Source of the DNA: CAYRFF01 sp964436125
Lineage (GTDB): Bacteria > Bacteroidota > Bacteroidia > Chitinophagales > Saprospiraceae
Length of the DNA stretch: 50,159 nt
NCBI GenBank assembly: GCA_964436125.1
Contig: CAYTBT010000023.1
Span: forward strand, 1-50,159
Direction: 5' to 3'
Shown here: one piece after another, positions 27,147 to 35,179 of the stretch
Layout of the letters: each line of letters starts with the position of its first letter
Numbering within the stretch: the stretch's first letter is position 1
Position numbers and translations under genes: made by a program
The notes under the pieces: generated by a model
What the model saw: the letters and a program-made list of their open reading frames with translations, nothing else
Databases searched by the model: none
Told to the model about the DNA's origin: nothing

Positions 27147-28673
27147 TTACAGATCAAATTCAATACCTTGAGCAAGTGGTAAATCAGTGCTGTAATTAAT
27201 TGTATTGGTCTGGCGGCGCATATATGCTTTCCATGCATCCGATCCACTTTCGCGGCCACCACCGGTTTCCTTTTCACCACCAAATGCGCCACCGATTTCC
27301 GCACCGGAGGTACCTATATTCACATTGGCAATACCGCAGTCAGAACCGGCTGCTGAAAGGAATAATTCCGATTCTCTCAAGCTGGTAGTCATCAATGCAG
27401 AAGATAAGCCTTGTGGCACGTCGTTATGCATTGCGATTGCATCATCGAGATTACTATATTTTATGAGATATAGAATCGGGGCAAAAGTTTCTTTCTGCAC
27501 GATTTTGAAGTCATTTCGAACTTCTGCGATACAAGGTTTTACGTAATAACCATTGTCATATTCTCCGCCTTCAAGGACGCCACCTTCAACGAGGAATGAA
27601 CCGCCTTCTTTCCGGACTTCTTCAATTGCAGATGTATAAGCATCAACGGCATCTTTATCAATAAGTGGTCCCATGTGATTGCCGGCATCAAGTGGATTCC
27701 CGATTTTGACTTGTTCATAGGCTTTGCTCAATTTCTTTTTCACATCATCATAAACATCTTCATGAACAATCAAGCGACGCGTTGTAGTACAACGTTGTCC
27801 GGCTGTTCCCACAGCTCCGAAGACAATTCCCGGCAGTGCGAGGTCGAGATCTGCTTTATCGGATACGATAATTGCATTATTCCCTCCGAGTTCAAGGATT
27901 GATTTTCCGAGTCTCTGCGCTACAGCTGCTCCTACAATACGTCCCATTCTTATCGATCCGGTGGCGGAGATAAGCGGTAATCTTTTATCGGAAGTCATCA
28001 TTTCTCCTAGTGGAACAGCACCATTTACGATACAGGAAATTTCATTGGGGATATCGTCGTGTTCTGCCAGGACTTCCATAAGGATATTCTGGCATGCTAC
28101 GCTGCATAATGGCACCTTTTCTGATGGTTTCCATATACTCACATCTCCGCAGACTAGTGCAATGGCTGAATTCCATGCCCATACGGCTACCGGGAAGTTA
28201 AATGCTGTAATTATTCCTACCGGGCCGAGTGGATGCCATTGTTCATACATTCTGTGCCCCGGTCTTTCCGACTTCATTGTCTTTCCATAAAGCTGTCTGC
28301 TGAGTCCTACTGCAAAGTCGCAGATATCAATCATTTCTTGTACTTCTCCGTATCCTTCCTGGAGACTTTTACCCATCTCATAGGAGACGAGTTTGCCGAG
28401 GGGTTCCTTATACTCTCTTAATTTATTTCCGAGTTGTCGGATAATTTCTCCGCGTTTGGGCGCGGGGACAGTACGCCATTGCTTAAAGGCACTAGTGGAA
28501 GATTGGATAACTTTCTCGTATTCTTCTTCTGTAGTGGTCGTTACCGTTCCGATTAAGGAATTGTCTACGGGTGTATGGGATGCAATTTTGTCACCGGAGT
28601 TCAGCGGCTGATTACCTATCCACGTACCGGCATTATTCTCTTCGAGTCCTAATTTCTTAATAAAGTCAAGCAT
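27147..28673 (-). CDS. Aldehyde dehydrogenase, ALDH7 type (aminoadipate-semialdehyde dehydrogenase-like)
   Basis: This NAD(P)-dependent enzyme of 508 residues, the usual ALDH7 length, oxidises an aldehyde to an acid. Visible motifs are FNFP with Asn159, WKPSEK at 181-186, Glu261 in LELGGNNAIIV, and catalytic Cys295 in GTAGQRCTTTRR. The sequence around the active site (GNNAIIV, GQRCTTTRRL) is of the antiquitin/AmaB type. This suggests alpha-aminoadipic semialdehyde oxidation in lysine breakdown. Substrate is inferred from family only, because no other lysine-degradation gene is next to it. It is a single-gene unit with a clear terminator. Confidence 0.9.
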   Translation of the reverse strand: MLDFIKKLGLEENNAGTWIGNQPLNSGDKIASHTPVDNSLIGTVTTTTEEEYEKVIQSSTSAFKQWRTVPAPKRGEIIRQLGNKLREYKEPLGKLVSYEMGKSLQEGYGEVQEMIDICDFAVGLSRQLYGKTMKSERPGHRMYEQWHPLGPVGIITAFNFPVAVWAWNSAIALVCGDVSIWKPSEKVPLCSVACQNILMEVLAEHDDIPNEISCIVNGAVPLGEMMTSDKRLPLISATGSIRMGRIVGAAVAQRLGKSILELGGNNAIIVSDKADLDLALPGIVFGAVGTAGQRCTTTRRLIVHEDVYDDVKKKLSKAYEQVKIGNPLDAGNHMGPLIDKDAVDAYTSAIEEVRKEGGSFLVEGGVLEGGEYDNGYYVKPCIAEVRNDFKIVQKETFAPILYLIKYSNLDDAIAMHNDVPQGLSSALMTTSLRESELFLSAAGSDCGIANVNIGTSGAEIGGAFGGEKETGGGRESGSDAWKAYMRRQTNTINYSTDLPLAQGIEFDL

Positions 28674-28987
28674 TTTCTTCTTTTTGTCATTAATAAAATC
28701 ATCTGCCTATCTAATCAAAGTGAGGGCAAAAAGTTGAGCGCGCTAATGTACGATTTACATTTATAAAATATCACTCCGTGTGTGCTTGTGATTGTAATTG
28801 AAGATTTAAGTCCCTGATTGAAGCAATAAAACCTAAAGGCAGGAAGGAACACAAAGCTAGCTCCGTCATTTTTCTCGGATTGAGCTTAAAGTTATCAGGC
28901 TTAGAAGCAGCTTATCTCATCATTCATCACTTCATAATAGTACAGAAAATGAATCAATGATGTGTAAAAATCCTACCGTGAGTTCCA
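28674..28987. other. Intergenic region before the aldehyde dehydrogenase gene
   Basis: About 310 bases separate two - strand genes. It must contain the ALDH promoter. I found no exact TAnnTTTG box or terminator that I trust. Confidence 0.4.
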
Positions 28988-29524
28988 TCAGTCCAATGTC
29001 CTTCCACCGGCCACGTGGCGCTTTTTCTTAATTCGTTTAATCCCCTTCATATCGATTAACAGACCGGCAAGTGAAGAATATGCCGGGGTTACCCACTTGG
29101 AGCCATCGTAAGTTACGATACCGCGCTTTTCATTCCACTGCGCACCGAGGAGTACATAGCGGTCATTAAAATCGGGATTGGGACCGAACATCAGAAATTT
29201 ATCATCGCCATTCCCTTCAAATGAGATTGCCACGCGGTTTTCCCTGGGCATAAACAGCAACACACCCGGTGTTCCTTCTTTCAACACAATTTCATTGACC
29301 TTTTTCCCGTCGATGACCTTTACCCGACCTTTCTCAATCTCCGTGAGGCCACCGGTCTGCACTCTCCGTAGAACAATGTCCTCCGACAGGTAAAATTGCA
29401 TTTTCCGGAGCTCATTTTCCGACCATCCATAATCTTCGATAAGATCCTGCGTCAGCGGTCTATATTGCGTACAACTCTGCATAAAAAGTCCGGCAAAAAG
29501 GATGAGATAAATTGTGTGCTTCAT
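28988..29524 (-). CDS. Hypothetical lipoprotein
   Basis: This 178-residue protein has a lipoprotein signal (LILFAGLFMQSC, Cys18). The mature part is mixed alpha/beta with a Lys/Arg-rich end (IKRIKKKRHVAGGRTLD). I do not recognise a family. It is a lone gene between the aldehyde dehydrogenase and foldback copy 3. Confidence 0.8.
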   Translation of the reverse strand: MKHTIYLILFAGLFMQSCTQYRPLTQDLIEDYGWSENELRKMQFYLSEDIVLRRVQTGGLTEIEKGRVKVIDGKKVNEIVLKEGTPGVLLFMPRENRVAISFEGNGDDKFLMFGPNPDFNDRYVLLGAQWNEKRGIVTYDGSKWVTPAYSSLAGLLIDMKGIKRIKKKRHVAGGRTLD

Positions 29525-29702
29525 CGTTCGTTATATTTATACATTGATTATTGTCTCTGCAATATAAGGTCAATTCCGTAGTTCTGCTTCCGATTTAAGA
29601 ACATTTAACGTGATTTTAAGGGCATTTTAACGCTTCAGATGATATCAGCTTACGCAAATGCTCATCTTGCGGCCTATTAAACATTTCAGTACAAGGATAA
29701 TA

Positions 29703-29875
29703 CCCAAACCATGCAATAGAAATGCAAAAGGAAGTGCAAAAGCCACAGAAGACAAGGGCTCGCGCAAGAATTTGGCTCGGAATCGTAGTAAGACTACGGT
29801 GAGAACCAAATTCGAGCAAGTGCTTGTATTCACAGGATTTTGTGCTTATCTTCAATTTCTATTGCATGATTTGGG
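29703..29875. mobile_element. MITE-like foldback element, copy 3 (simple form, 173 bp)
   Basis: The entire element is one imperfect inverted repeat. The two ~84-bp arms align over their full length and meet at CGTAGT-aag-ACTACG (29784-29798). The ends are CCCAAACCATGCAATAGAAA and the inverse. It lacks the three-way-junction unit found in copies 1 and 2. It lies 5 bases past the gmhB stop codon, so it forms the 3' end of the gmhA-gmhB transcript and may act as its terminator. The flanks (TAATA, TTATA) are a poor target duplication. Confidence 0.85.
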
Positions 29876-29880
29876 TTATA

Positions 29881-30387
29881 TCAACCCGAATACTCATTTG
29901 CGAAAGCATACAGTGAAGGATAATGTGCATCAGCCAGCGTAGATACCTGTCCCGTTGTAATCTGAATAGCCGTCATTCCCATTGCTTGCGCAAATTGCAT
30001 ATCGGATTCCATATCGCCCACCATTGTAGATTGCAAGAAATCGATCTCGGGAAAATCCTTCTGTGCCTGATATGCCATTCCCGGCTGCGGCTTGCGACAG
30101 AAAGGGCGGTATTCTGCAAGATACGGGCAATAATAAATGCGGTCGAATGTAAATTGCAGCCCTTTTTCCATCGTTTCATGAACGAGTTTCAGCTGCTCAT
30201 GCGTCATAAGTTTCTTGCCTATTCCTTGTTGATTGGTGACGAGGAGGACAAGCTCATATTTTTCTTTCAGTACGTGCAGAGCTTCTGCTACCTTATCAAG
30301 GATATGCAGCTCAGAGGGCTTAGTCACATACGCACCGGGAAGCCTTTGATTGATCACGCCATCGCGATCGAGAAATAATGCTTTCAT
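29881..30387 (-). CDS. gmhB: D-glycero-D-manno-heptose 1,7-bisphosphate phosphatase-like HAD phosphatase
   Basis: This HAD-IIIA phosphatase of 168 residues has the nucleophile motif FLDRDGVIN (Asp7, Asp9), the motif II region LLVTNQQGIG, the Cys/Arg-containing segment CRKPQPGM with the catalytic Lys, and MVGDMESDMQFAQAMGM as motif III. It removes the C7 phosphate from heptose bisphosphate during synthesis of ADP- or GDP-heptose for surface glycans. It overlaps gmhA by 4 bases (ATGA), so the two are co-translated. The usual Zn-binding Cys cluster is only partly visible (YYCPYLAEYRPFCRKP). Confidence 0.85.
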   Translation of the reverse strand: MKALFLDRDGVINQRLPGAYVTKPSELHILDKVAEALHVLKEKYELVLLVTNQQGIGKKLMTHEQLKLVHETMEKGLQFTFDRIYYCPYLAEYRPFCRKPQPGMAYQAQKDFPEIDFLQSTMVGDMESDMQFAQAMGMTAIQITTGQVSTLADAHYPSLYAFANEYSG

Positions 30388-30983
30388 TCTTCTTCACCGA
30401 GATTATTGTCACCGAATAACTCTTGTTCAACAGTGCCGCAGAGCCAGTGCCCTATCATCAAGTGAATTTCCTGAATGCGCGCCGTATTATCGGTGGGAAT
30501 GCGCAAGGTAACATCGCTCATATCGCTGAGCGCACCACCATTCCTGCCGGCAAAACCAAGTACGGTCATCTGGCGTGCAGTAGCCGCTTCGACAGCTTGA
30601 ATAATATTGGAGCTATTTCCACTCGTAGAAAGCGCTATAAAGACATCGCCTTTCCGCCCTTTGCCACGCAGTATCCTCGAGAAAATATGTTCATAGCCAT
30701 AATCATTGGCCACTGCGGTGAGATAAGAGGTATTCACATGTAGAGCTTCAGCATTCAGTGGCGGTCTATCGAGCTCAAATCTCCCGCTCAGCTCAGCTGC
30801 GAGATGTTGTGCTTGAGCAGCGCTTCCGCCATTACCGGCTAGATAAATGGCATTTCCATTGCGCAAGCAGCTTATCATAATGCGAGACATCTGCTCCATC
30901 TTATCGAGAAAATCCTCGTCTTCCAATAAGAGCTTTACAATGGATAAGCTTTTCTTAAATTGTTTTTTTATCGATGCATTCAT
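30384..30983 (-). CDS. gmhA: Sedoheptulose 7-phosphate isomerase
   Basis: This SIS-domain protein of 199 residues converts sedoheptulose 7-phosphate to D-glycero-D-manno-heptose 7-phosphate, the first step of nucleotide-heptose synthesis. Motifs seen are LAGNGGSAAQAQHLAAELSG, the phosphate-binding ALSTSGNSSNI and QEIHLMIGHWLC near the end with catalytic-type Glu and His. It is in an overlapping operon with gmhB. The kinase and nucleotidyltransferase steps are not in the window. Confidence 0.9.
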   Translation of the reverse strand: MNASIKKQFKKSLSIVKLLLEDEDFLDKMEQMSRIMISCLRNGNAIYLAGNGGSAAQAQHLAAELSGRFELDRPPLNAEALHVNTSYLTAVANDYGYEHIFSRILRGKGRKGDVFIALSTSGNSSNIIQAVEAATARQMTVLGFAGRNGGALSDMSDVTLRIPTDNTARIQEIHLMIGHWLCGTVEQELFGDNNLGEEE

Positions 30984-31234
30984 AATTATCTACTAAAATA
31001 GGAAATTTTTCTCACAATTTATAAGAAAAGGAGAATCTATCGGCTTATCTAGAAATTTTAGGCTTAAATTGTCCAGTCACTTGAAAATTATTTCTGCAAT
31101 AATAGGTACTTTTTACTTCCCTCTTGTGAGAAGAGAATATTTACGACAGCTATCCTTCCATTCTTGATTTCCTGAACAAAAGAGCAAAAAGGAAGAAGCA
31201 TAAATAATCAAGAGTGCATACTTACCATCGTGTT

Positions 31235-33145
31235 CTATTCACCGGATTCCGGTGGAAAGAGATAATTATTCTTCCGCTTGATATCGGGAAGCATTTGCCG
31301 TGGATCAAGCGTAATCTGTTCAATCTGACTTGCGTCAAATGGCAGTTCAATCTCATGTCGGGGAGCCGTCCATATCCAATCCTCAAGGACATTTGCGGAA
31401 GCATATTGATTCATATCGGATAAGTCCCGATGACCAAACATTATCCGCAGCGGAATCGCATAAAAGTGTTCAGAACCATCCTTAAGTTGCACGAGAACAT
31501 GGACAGGCATGGGGAATGTGCCATTATTCTGCATTTTCAGTAAGGAAGTTCCATTTCCGGTAGAGATAAGCGTATCAATTGCATATTCTTGCACCTTAAG
31601 CGTGTAGAGCATATTGCTGAGATACCAGCTCAATTCCAGGCCGGAGACATCCTCCATAATCCGGATAAAATCACTCGGTTCAGGGTGCTTAAATTTCCAT
31701 GTATTGAAGTACTTCAACATTCCTTTTTCATACCTTTTCTTTCCCATCATATACTTCAAGCCATGGAGGAATACGGCACCCTTCACGTAGGAAGAAACAC
31801 TGTAAGCGGCATTGGTATTAAAGTGGTCGGCAGGGGTAGCCATCGGTTCCTCAATTCCCGTCGTTGCAAATCTTGCATACCTTCTTATATTCCGGCGAAA
31901 AGGATTGTCACTGGCTTCACTGTCGCCGAGCAGTCCAAGTTTTTTAAGGTGATTCATCACAAATGAGGATGAATAGCTCGTAAATCCTTCATCCATCCAT
32001 GGATATCGCGTTTCATCAGTCGCCAATACGCATTGATACCACGAGTGTAATAATTCATGGACGGAGACACCTACAAGGCTTCCATAGCTACGTTCTCCGG
32101 TGATTAAGGTTGCCATCGGGTATTCCATTCCGCCATCTCCACCTTGGATGAAGCTATATTTGCCGTAAGGATAGACGCCATTATGCTTATTGAGATAGGA
32201 GAAAACCGCGTTCATTGCCGTCGGTAATTTTTCCCATTTGTCGATTATCGTGCTATCATTTTGATAGAAAAAGTGCATTTCAACGCCTGAATCGGCAACT
32301 TTTACCGTATGAATATAATCCGGATCGGCAGCCCAGGCAAAATCATGGACATTTTCTGCTTTAAATCTCCAGGTGAGCAATTCCGCATCGGTAGAGGGCT
32401 TCATCGCAGCACCATCATATCCGTAACCGATTTCATCGGCATTCTGCAAGTATCCGGTTGCGCCGATAATATAATCACTATCGATAGTTATATTCACTTC
32501 ATAATTTCCCCACACGCCATAAAATTCACGACCGACATAAGGTGTGGGATGCCATCCGTACTTGTCATATTCTGCAATCTTGGGATACCATTGTGTCATA
32601 GAATAATCGATTCCCTCGGCATTATCTCTTCCCGATCTTCTCACTTGTAGCGGCACTTGTGCATCATAAGAAAGTGCAAATACGGTGGTTTCACCCGGCA
32701 TGATGGCTTCATTGAGTTCTGCACTCAATATTGTACCTTCTACGAGAAAATCCAGTGACTCACCATCTTGTTTAAGGCTCTGAATATGTTGATAGCCTTG
32801 TTCTTCCGGTGTGAGGTGATAAATCCTATCTCTCACTCGTCTATCGGGATCAACTATGGAACGCGATCTTTCATCCATCATGCTTCCCGGCTGAAAGGCA
32901 TTAAAATACAAGTGGATGTACAGTTTATGAAGGGTGTCCGGTGAATTATTGGTATAAGCGACAGTTTGTTCACCGTGAAATTGATGTGTCTCGACGTTCA
33001 TGTCCACATCAATGCGATAATCAACGTGCTGTTGCCAGTAACATTGTTGAGCACTTGTTTCTAGGCTATAAAAAACGATGATGAATAAGCTTAAAAACAG
33101 AGGTATCGTAAAGAAATTTCTCGGTTGTGACATATTGTGATACAT
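31235..33145 (-). CDS. M1-family zinc metallopeptidase, secreted
   Basis: This aminopeptidase-type protein has 636 residues. An N-terminal hydrophobic signal (FFTIPLFLSLFIIVFYSLETSA) shows export. Residues 40-230 form the M1 beta domain. GGMEYPM at 338-344 corresponds to the GxMEN substrate motif, HELLHSW at 363-369 holds the zinc ligands His363 and His367 with Glu364, and Glu386 in WMDEGFTSY is the third ligand, 18 residues later as in the family. The start may be Met5 (33133). It stands alone on its strand, and no partner gene suggests its substrate. Confidence 0.9.
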   Translation of the reverse strand: MYHNMSQPRNFFTIPLFLSLFIIVFYSLETSAQQCYWQQHVDYRIDVDMNVETHQFHGEQTVAYTNNSPDTLHKLYIHLYFNAFQPGSMMDERSRSIVDPDRRVRDRIYHLTPEEQGYQHIQSLKQDGESLDFLVEGTILSAELNEAIMPGETTVFALSYDAQVPLQVRRSGRDNAEGIDYSMTQWYPKIAEYDKYGWHPTPYVGREFYGVWGNYEVNITIDSDYIIGATGYLQNADEIGYGYDGAAMKPSTDAELLTWRFKAENVHDFAWAADPDYIHTVKVADSGVEMHFFYQNDSTIIDKWEKLPTAMNAVFSYLNKHNGVYPYGKYSFIQGGDGGMEYPMATLITGERSYGSLVGVSVHELLHSWYQCVLATDETRYPWMDEGFTSYSSSFVMNHLKKLGLLGDSEASDNPFRRNIRRYARFATTGIEEPMATPADHFNTNAAYSVSSYVKGAVFLHGLKYMMGKKRYEKGMLKYFNTWKFKHPEPSDFIRIMEDVSGLELSWYLSNMLYTLKVQEYAIDTLISTGNGTSLLKMQNNGTFPMPVHVLVQLKDGSEHFYAIPLRIMFGHRDLSDMNQYASANVLEDWIWTAPRHEIELPFDASQIEQITLDPRQMLPDIKRKNNYLFPPESGE

Positions 33146-33293
33146 TAATCTTGGTGCTATAAAATTATCTGAGTTTCACGAAGCAATGAAAAGCTTCAGA
33201 AAAGCTAAGTATAAATTGAACCACGATTATACAAAATCAATTAATGTTTTCAGAGGATAGAAGGAGAAAAGGGGAAAATTCCTGAAAAATCCT

Positions 33294-33301
33294 TATCTTT
33301 G
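33294..33301 (+). promoter_or_regulatory. Bacteroidota -7 box upstream of the DUF6580-like gene
   Basis: TATCTTTG fits the TAnnTTTG consensus. It lies 17 bases before the ATG at 33319, so the leader would be very short. No clear TTG -33 element is seen. Confidence 0.5.
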
Positions 33302-33318
33302 AATAAAATACAGACAAT

Positions 33319-33876
33319 ATGAAGAGGGGAAATATAAAACACATCATGTTAATCTGCGGAATCATCCTTGTTGCAGCATTAAGCAGACTTTTACCACACT
33401 GGCCCAATATGACTCCGATAGGCGCTATGGCTTTGTTTGGGGCGGCATACTTCACTAAGAAATATCTCGCTATACTCGTTCCGCTTATCGCAGTAATTCT
33501 CTCAGATCTTATCTTATACGCAACATTTTATAGCGGCTATGAGTATAGCTTTATGAACCATATCTGGGTTTATGCCGCTGTATTCTTCATCACACTTCTC
33601 GGTATGGGGATATTAAAGAAAGTAAATATAACACGAGTTCTCGGGGGCTCACTTCTTGCAAGTGGAATTTTCTTTCTCGTCAGTAATATCGGTGCATGGC
33701 TCACAATGCCCATTTATCCCAAGACTGCCGCCGGATTAATGACTGCTTATGAAGCAGGGCTTCCATTTTTCTGGAATACACTTATCGGAGACTTGCTCTT
33801 CTGTGGGGTACTCTTCGGTGCTTATGCATTGATAGCACATTACAATAAGAACTTATCGGTGGCTAGGGAAGCCTGA
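33319..33876 (+). CDS. DUF6580-type multipass membrane protein
   Basis: This integral membrane protein of 185 residues has about five to six helices. The N-terminal sequence SRLLPHWPNMTPIGAMALFGAAYF and the later SNIGAWLTMPIYPKTAAGLMTAYEAGLPFFWNTLIGDLLFCG are typical of DUF6580. Some members resemble substrate-binding (S) components of ECF-type vitamin transporters, but the function is not established. It is transcribed alone and converges on the sirtuin gene. Confidence 0.8.
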   Translation: MKRGNIKHIMLICGIILVAALSRLLPHWPNMTPIGAMALFGAAYFTKKYLAILVPLIAVILSDLILYATFYSGYEYSFMNHIWVYAAVFFITLLGMGILKKVNITRVLGGSLLASGIFFLVSNIGAWLTMPIYPKTAAGLMTAYEAGLPFFWNTLIGDLLFCGVLFGAYALIAHYNKNLSVAREA

Positions 33877-33908
33877 AACTATCATACAGCAAGTAAAAAA
33901 TGTAGGTG

Positions 33909-33937
33909 ACAGGAATAAGATGAATTTTTATTCCTGT
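33909..33937. terminator. Bidirectional terminator between convergent genes
   Basis: ACAGGAATAA pairs perfectly with TTATTCCTGT around a 9-nt loop, followed on the + strand by TTCTTATTTC. It sits midway between the ends of the DUF6580-like gene and the sirtuin gene and could serve both. Confidence 0.7.
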
Positions 33938-33946
33938 TTCTTATTT

Positions 33947-34735
33947 CTATCCGAGCTTGTTCAACTCCTTCCGCAGTTCTTCCAGTGCAATGGATGCATC
34001 CTCCCGGATAATAATTGATGCGTAGCTGTCTCGCTTGGTCTCTTCATTATTGATTATTGCAAGTTTGTCGGCCATCAATGTAATAGAATTTATCGGTGAG
34101 ACCATCAATGTTGAGCCGATAACAATAAGTAAGTAAGCATTTTCTACCTCTTCTTTAGCTTTCGCAAATGCTTCAGGCAAGGGATCTCCGAATAGCACTA
34201 CTGAAGATCGGACCACGCCTCCACAATGATTACACCGAGGTGGGACTTCGCCATCTTCAACCTTATCTATGATTTCACTCGTTGATATATACCGCCCGCA
34301 ATCGATACAGTAGCCATCATTGATATTTCCATGCACTTCATACACCTTATTGCTGCCTGCACCATGATGTAGGTGATCGACATTCTGTGTTATAATGCCG
34401 TCAATCAAGCCTCTCTCTTCTAGCTCAGCGAGAATCCTATGACCGAGATTGGGTTGAGGCATTGCATCCTTCTTGAGCCTTGGGTTGCTGTAAATATGCT
34501 TGTAAAATTTTTCAGGCTCTTCAAGTAGAAACTGACGTGTCAGGAACTTCATCGGATCGACCTTCTTCCATAAGCCGCCTCTCTGTGAACGGAAATCCGG
34601 CAGACCACTATTCGTCGAGATGCCGGCGCCGGTAAGGACCATTGTTTTCTGAGAATCCACAATCATCCCGGCCAATTCCCTAATCTTGTCTTTTACCTCT
34701 GTATTCAATACTTGTCTTTTTATTGCATAATTCAC
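33947..34735 (-). CDS. NAD-dependent protein deacylase of the SIR2 (sirtuin) family
   Basis: This sirtuin of 262 residues removes acyl groups from lysine using NAD. Motifs are GAGISTNSGLPDFRS (36-50) for NAD binding, TQNVDHLHHGAG (116-127), catalytic His135 in EVHGN, the zinc-binding pairs CIDC (143, 146) and CNHC (168, 171), and VIGSTLMVSPINS. All key residues are present. It is a housekeeping-type sirtuin, not one fused to a defence effector, and no defence genes adjoin it. Confidence 0.9.
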   Translation of the reverse strand: MNYAIKRQVLNTEVKDKIRELAGMIVDSQKTMVLTGAGISTNSGLPDFRSQRGGLWKKVDPMKFLTRQFLLEEPEKFYKHIYSNPRLKKDAMPQPNLGHRILAELEERGLIDGIITQNVDHLHHGAGSNKVYEVHGNINDGYCIDCGRYISTSEIIDKVEDGEVPPRCNHCGGVVRSSVVLFGDPLPEAFAKAKEEVENAYLLIVIGSTLMVSPINSITLMADKLAIINNEETKRDSYASIIIREDASIALEELRKELNKLG

Positions 34736-35179
34736 GCCTGTAATTAAAGATTGAATGCGCTTGCTTATTATCTTGTTCTATGCTGCCTCAATAGGGCATC
34801 CGGGACTTCCTGTAGAAAAATCACCCCACTGCTTTAACGGAAACGCATAATAAGCTCAGGTTCAAGGTCACCCTTTTCATATATGACACCAGATGCACAT
34901 AGACAGGAAATAAAGTGAATGTAGTATCATAGAAGCTTCGCTTCTATGATACTACTATATCAAAAATATCATAATACAACCCACCATTCCCCTTTCTTGA
35001 AAATATTCCCGGCTTAAATACCGCCCGATCCCTTAAAGATAATTGCTACAAGGATAAATAAGCTGATACCAATAGTATGAATGTATTCCATCAAGTATAG
35101 TTCTAGTGTAGGGCATTTTCAAGGAGGTGAATAGAGGCTCCTCTTGCTTCATTCAATTTACAGAATCTCTATACTTCCA
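34736..35179. other. Intergenic region between pgpH-like and sirtuin genes
   Basis: About 440 bases contain no recognisable gene. The region contains the perfect hairpin at 34921-34955 and must hold the promoter for the sirtuin gene. Confidence 0.5.
34921..34955. repeat. Perfect 16-bp-stem hairpin
   Basis: GTAGTATCATAGAAGC pairs without a mismatch with GCTTCTATGATACTAC around a TTC loop. There is no T run on either side, so it is not a typical terminator. It could be a REP-type palindrome or RNA-stabilising hairpin behind the HD phosphohydrolase gene. Confidence 0.75.

Noticed and set aside
33947..34735. Sirtuin as part of an antiphage defence system (Thoeris/DSR/SIR2-HerA type)
   Set aside because: It has the full zinc-binding deacylase form with both Cys pairs, no fused sensor domain, and no HerA, TIR or Argonaute neighbour.
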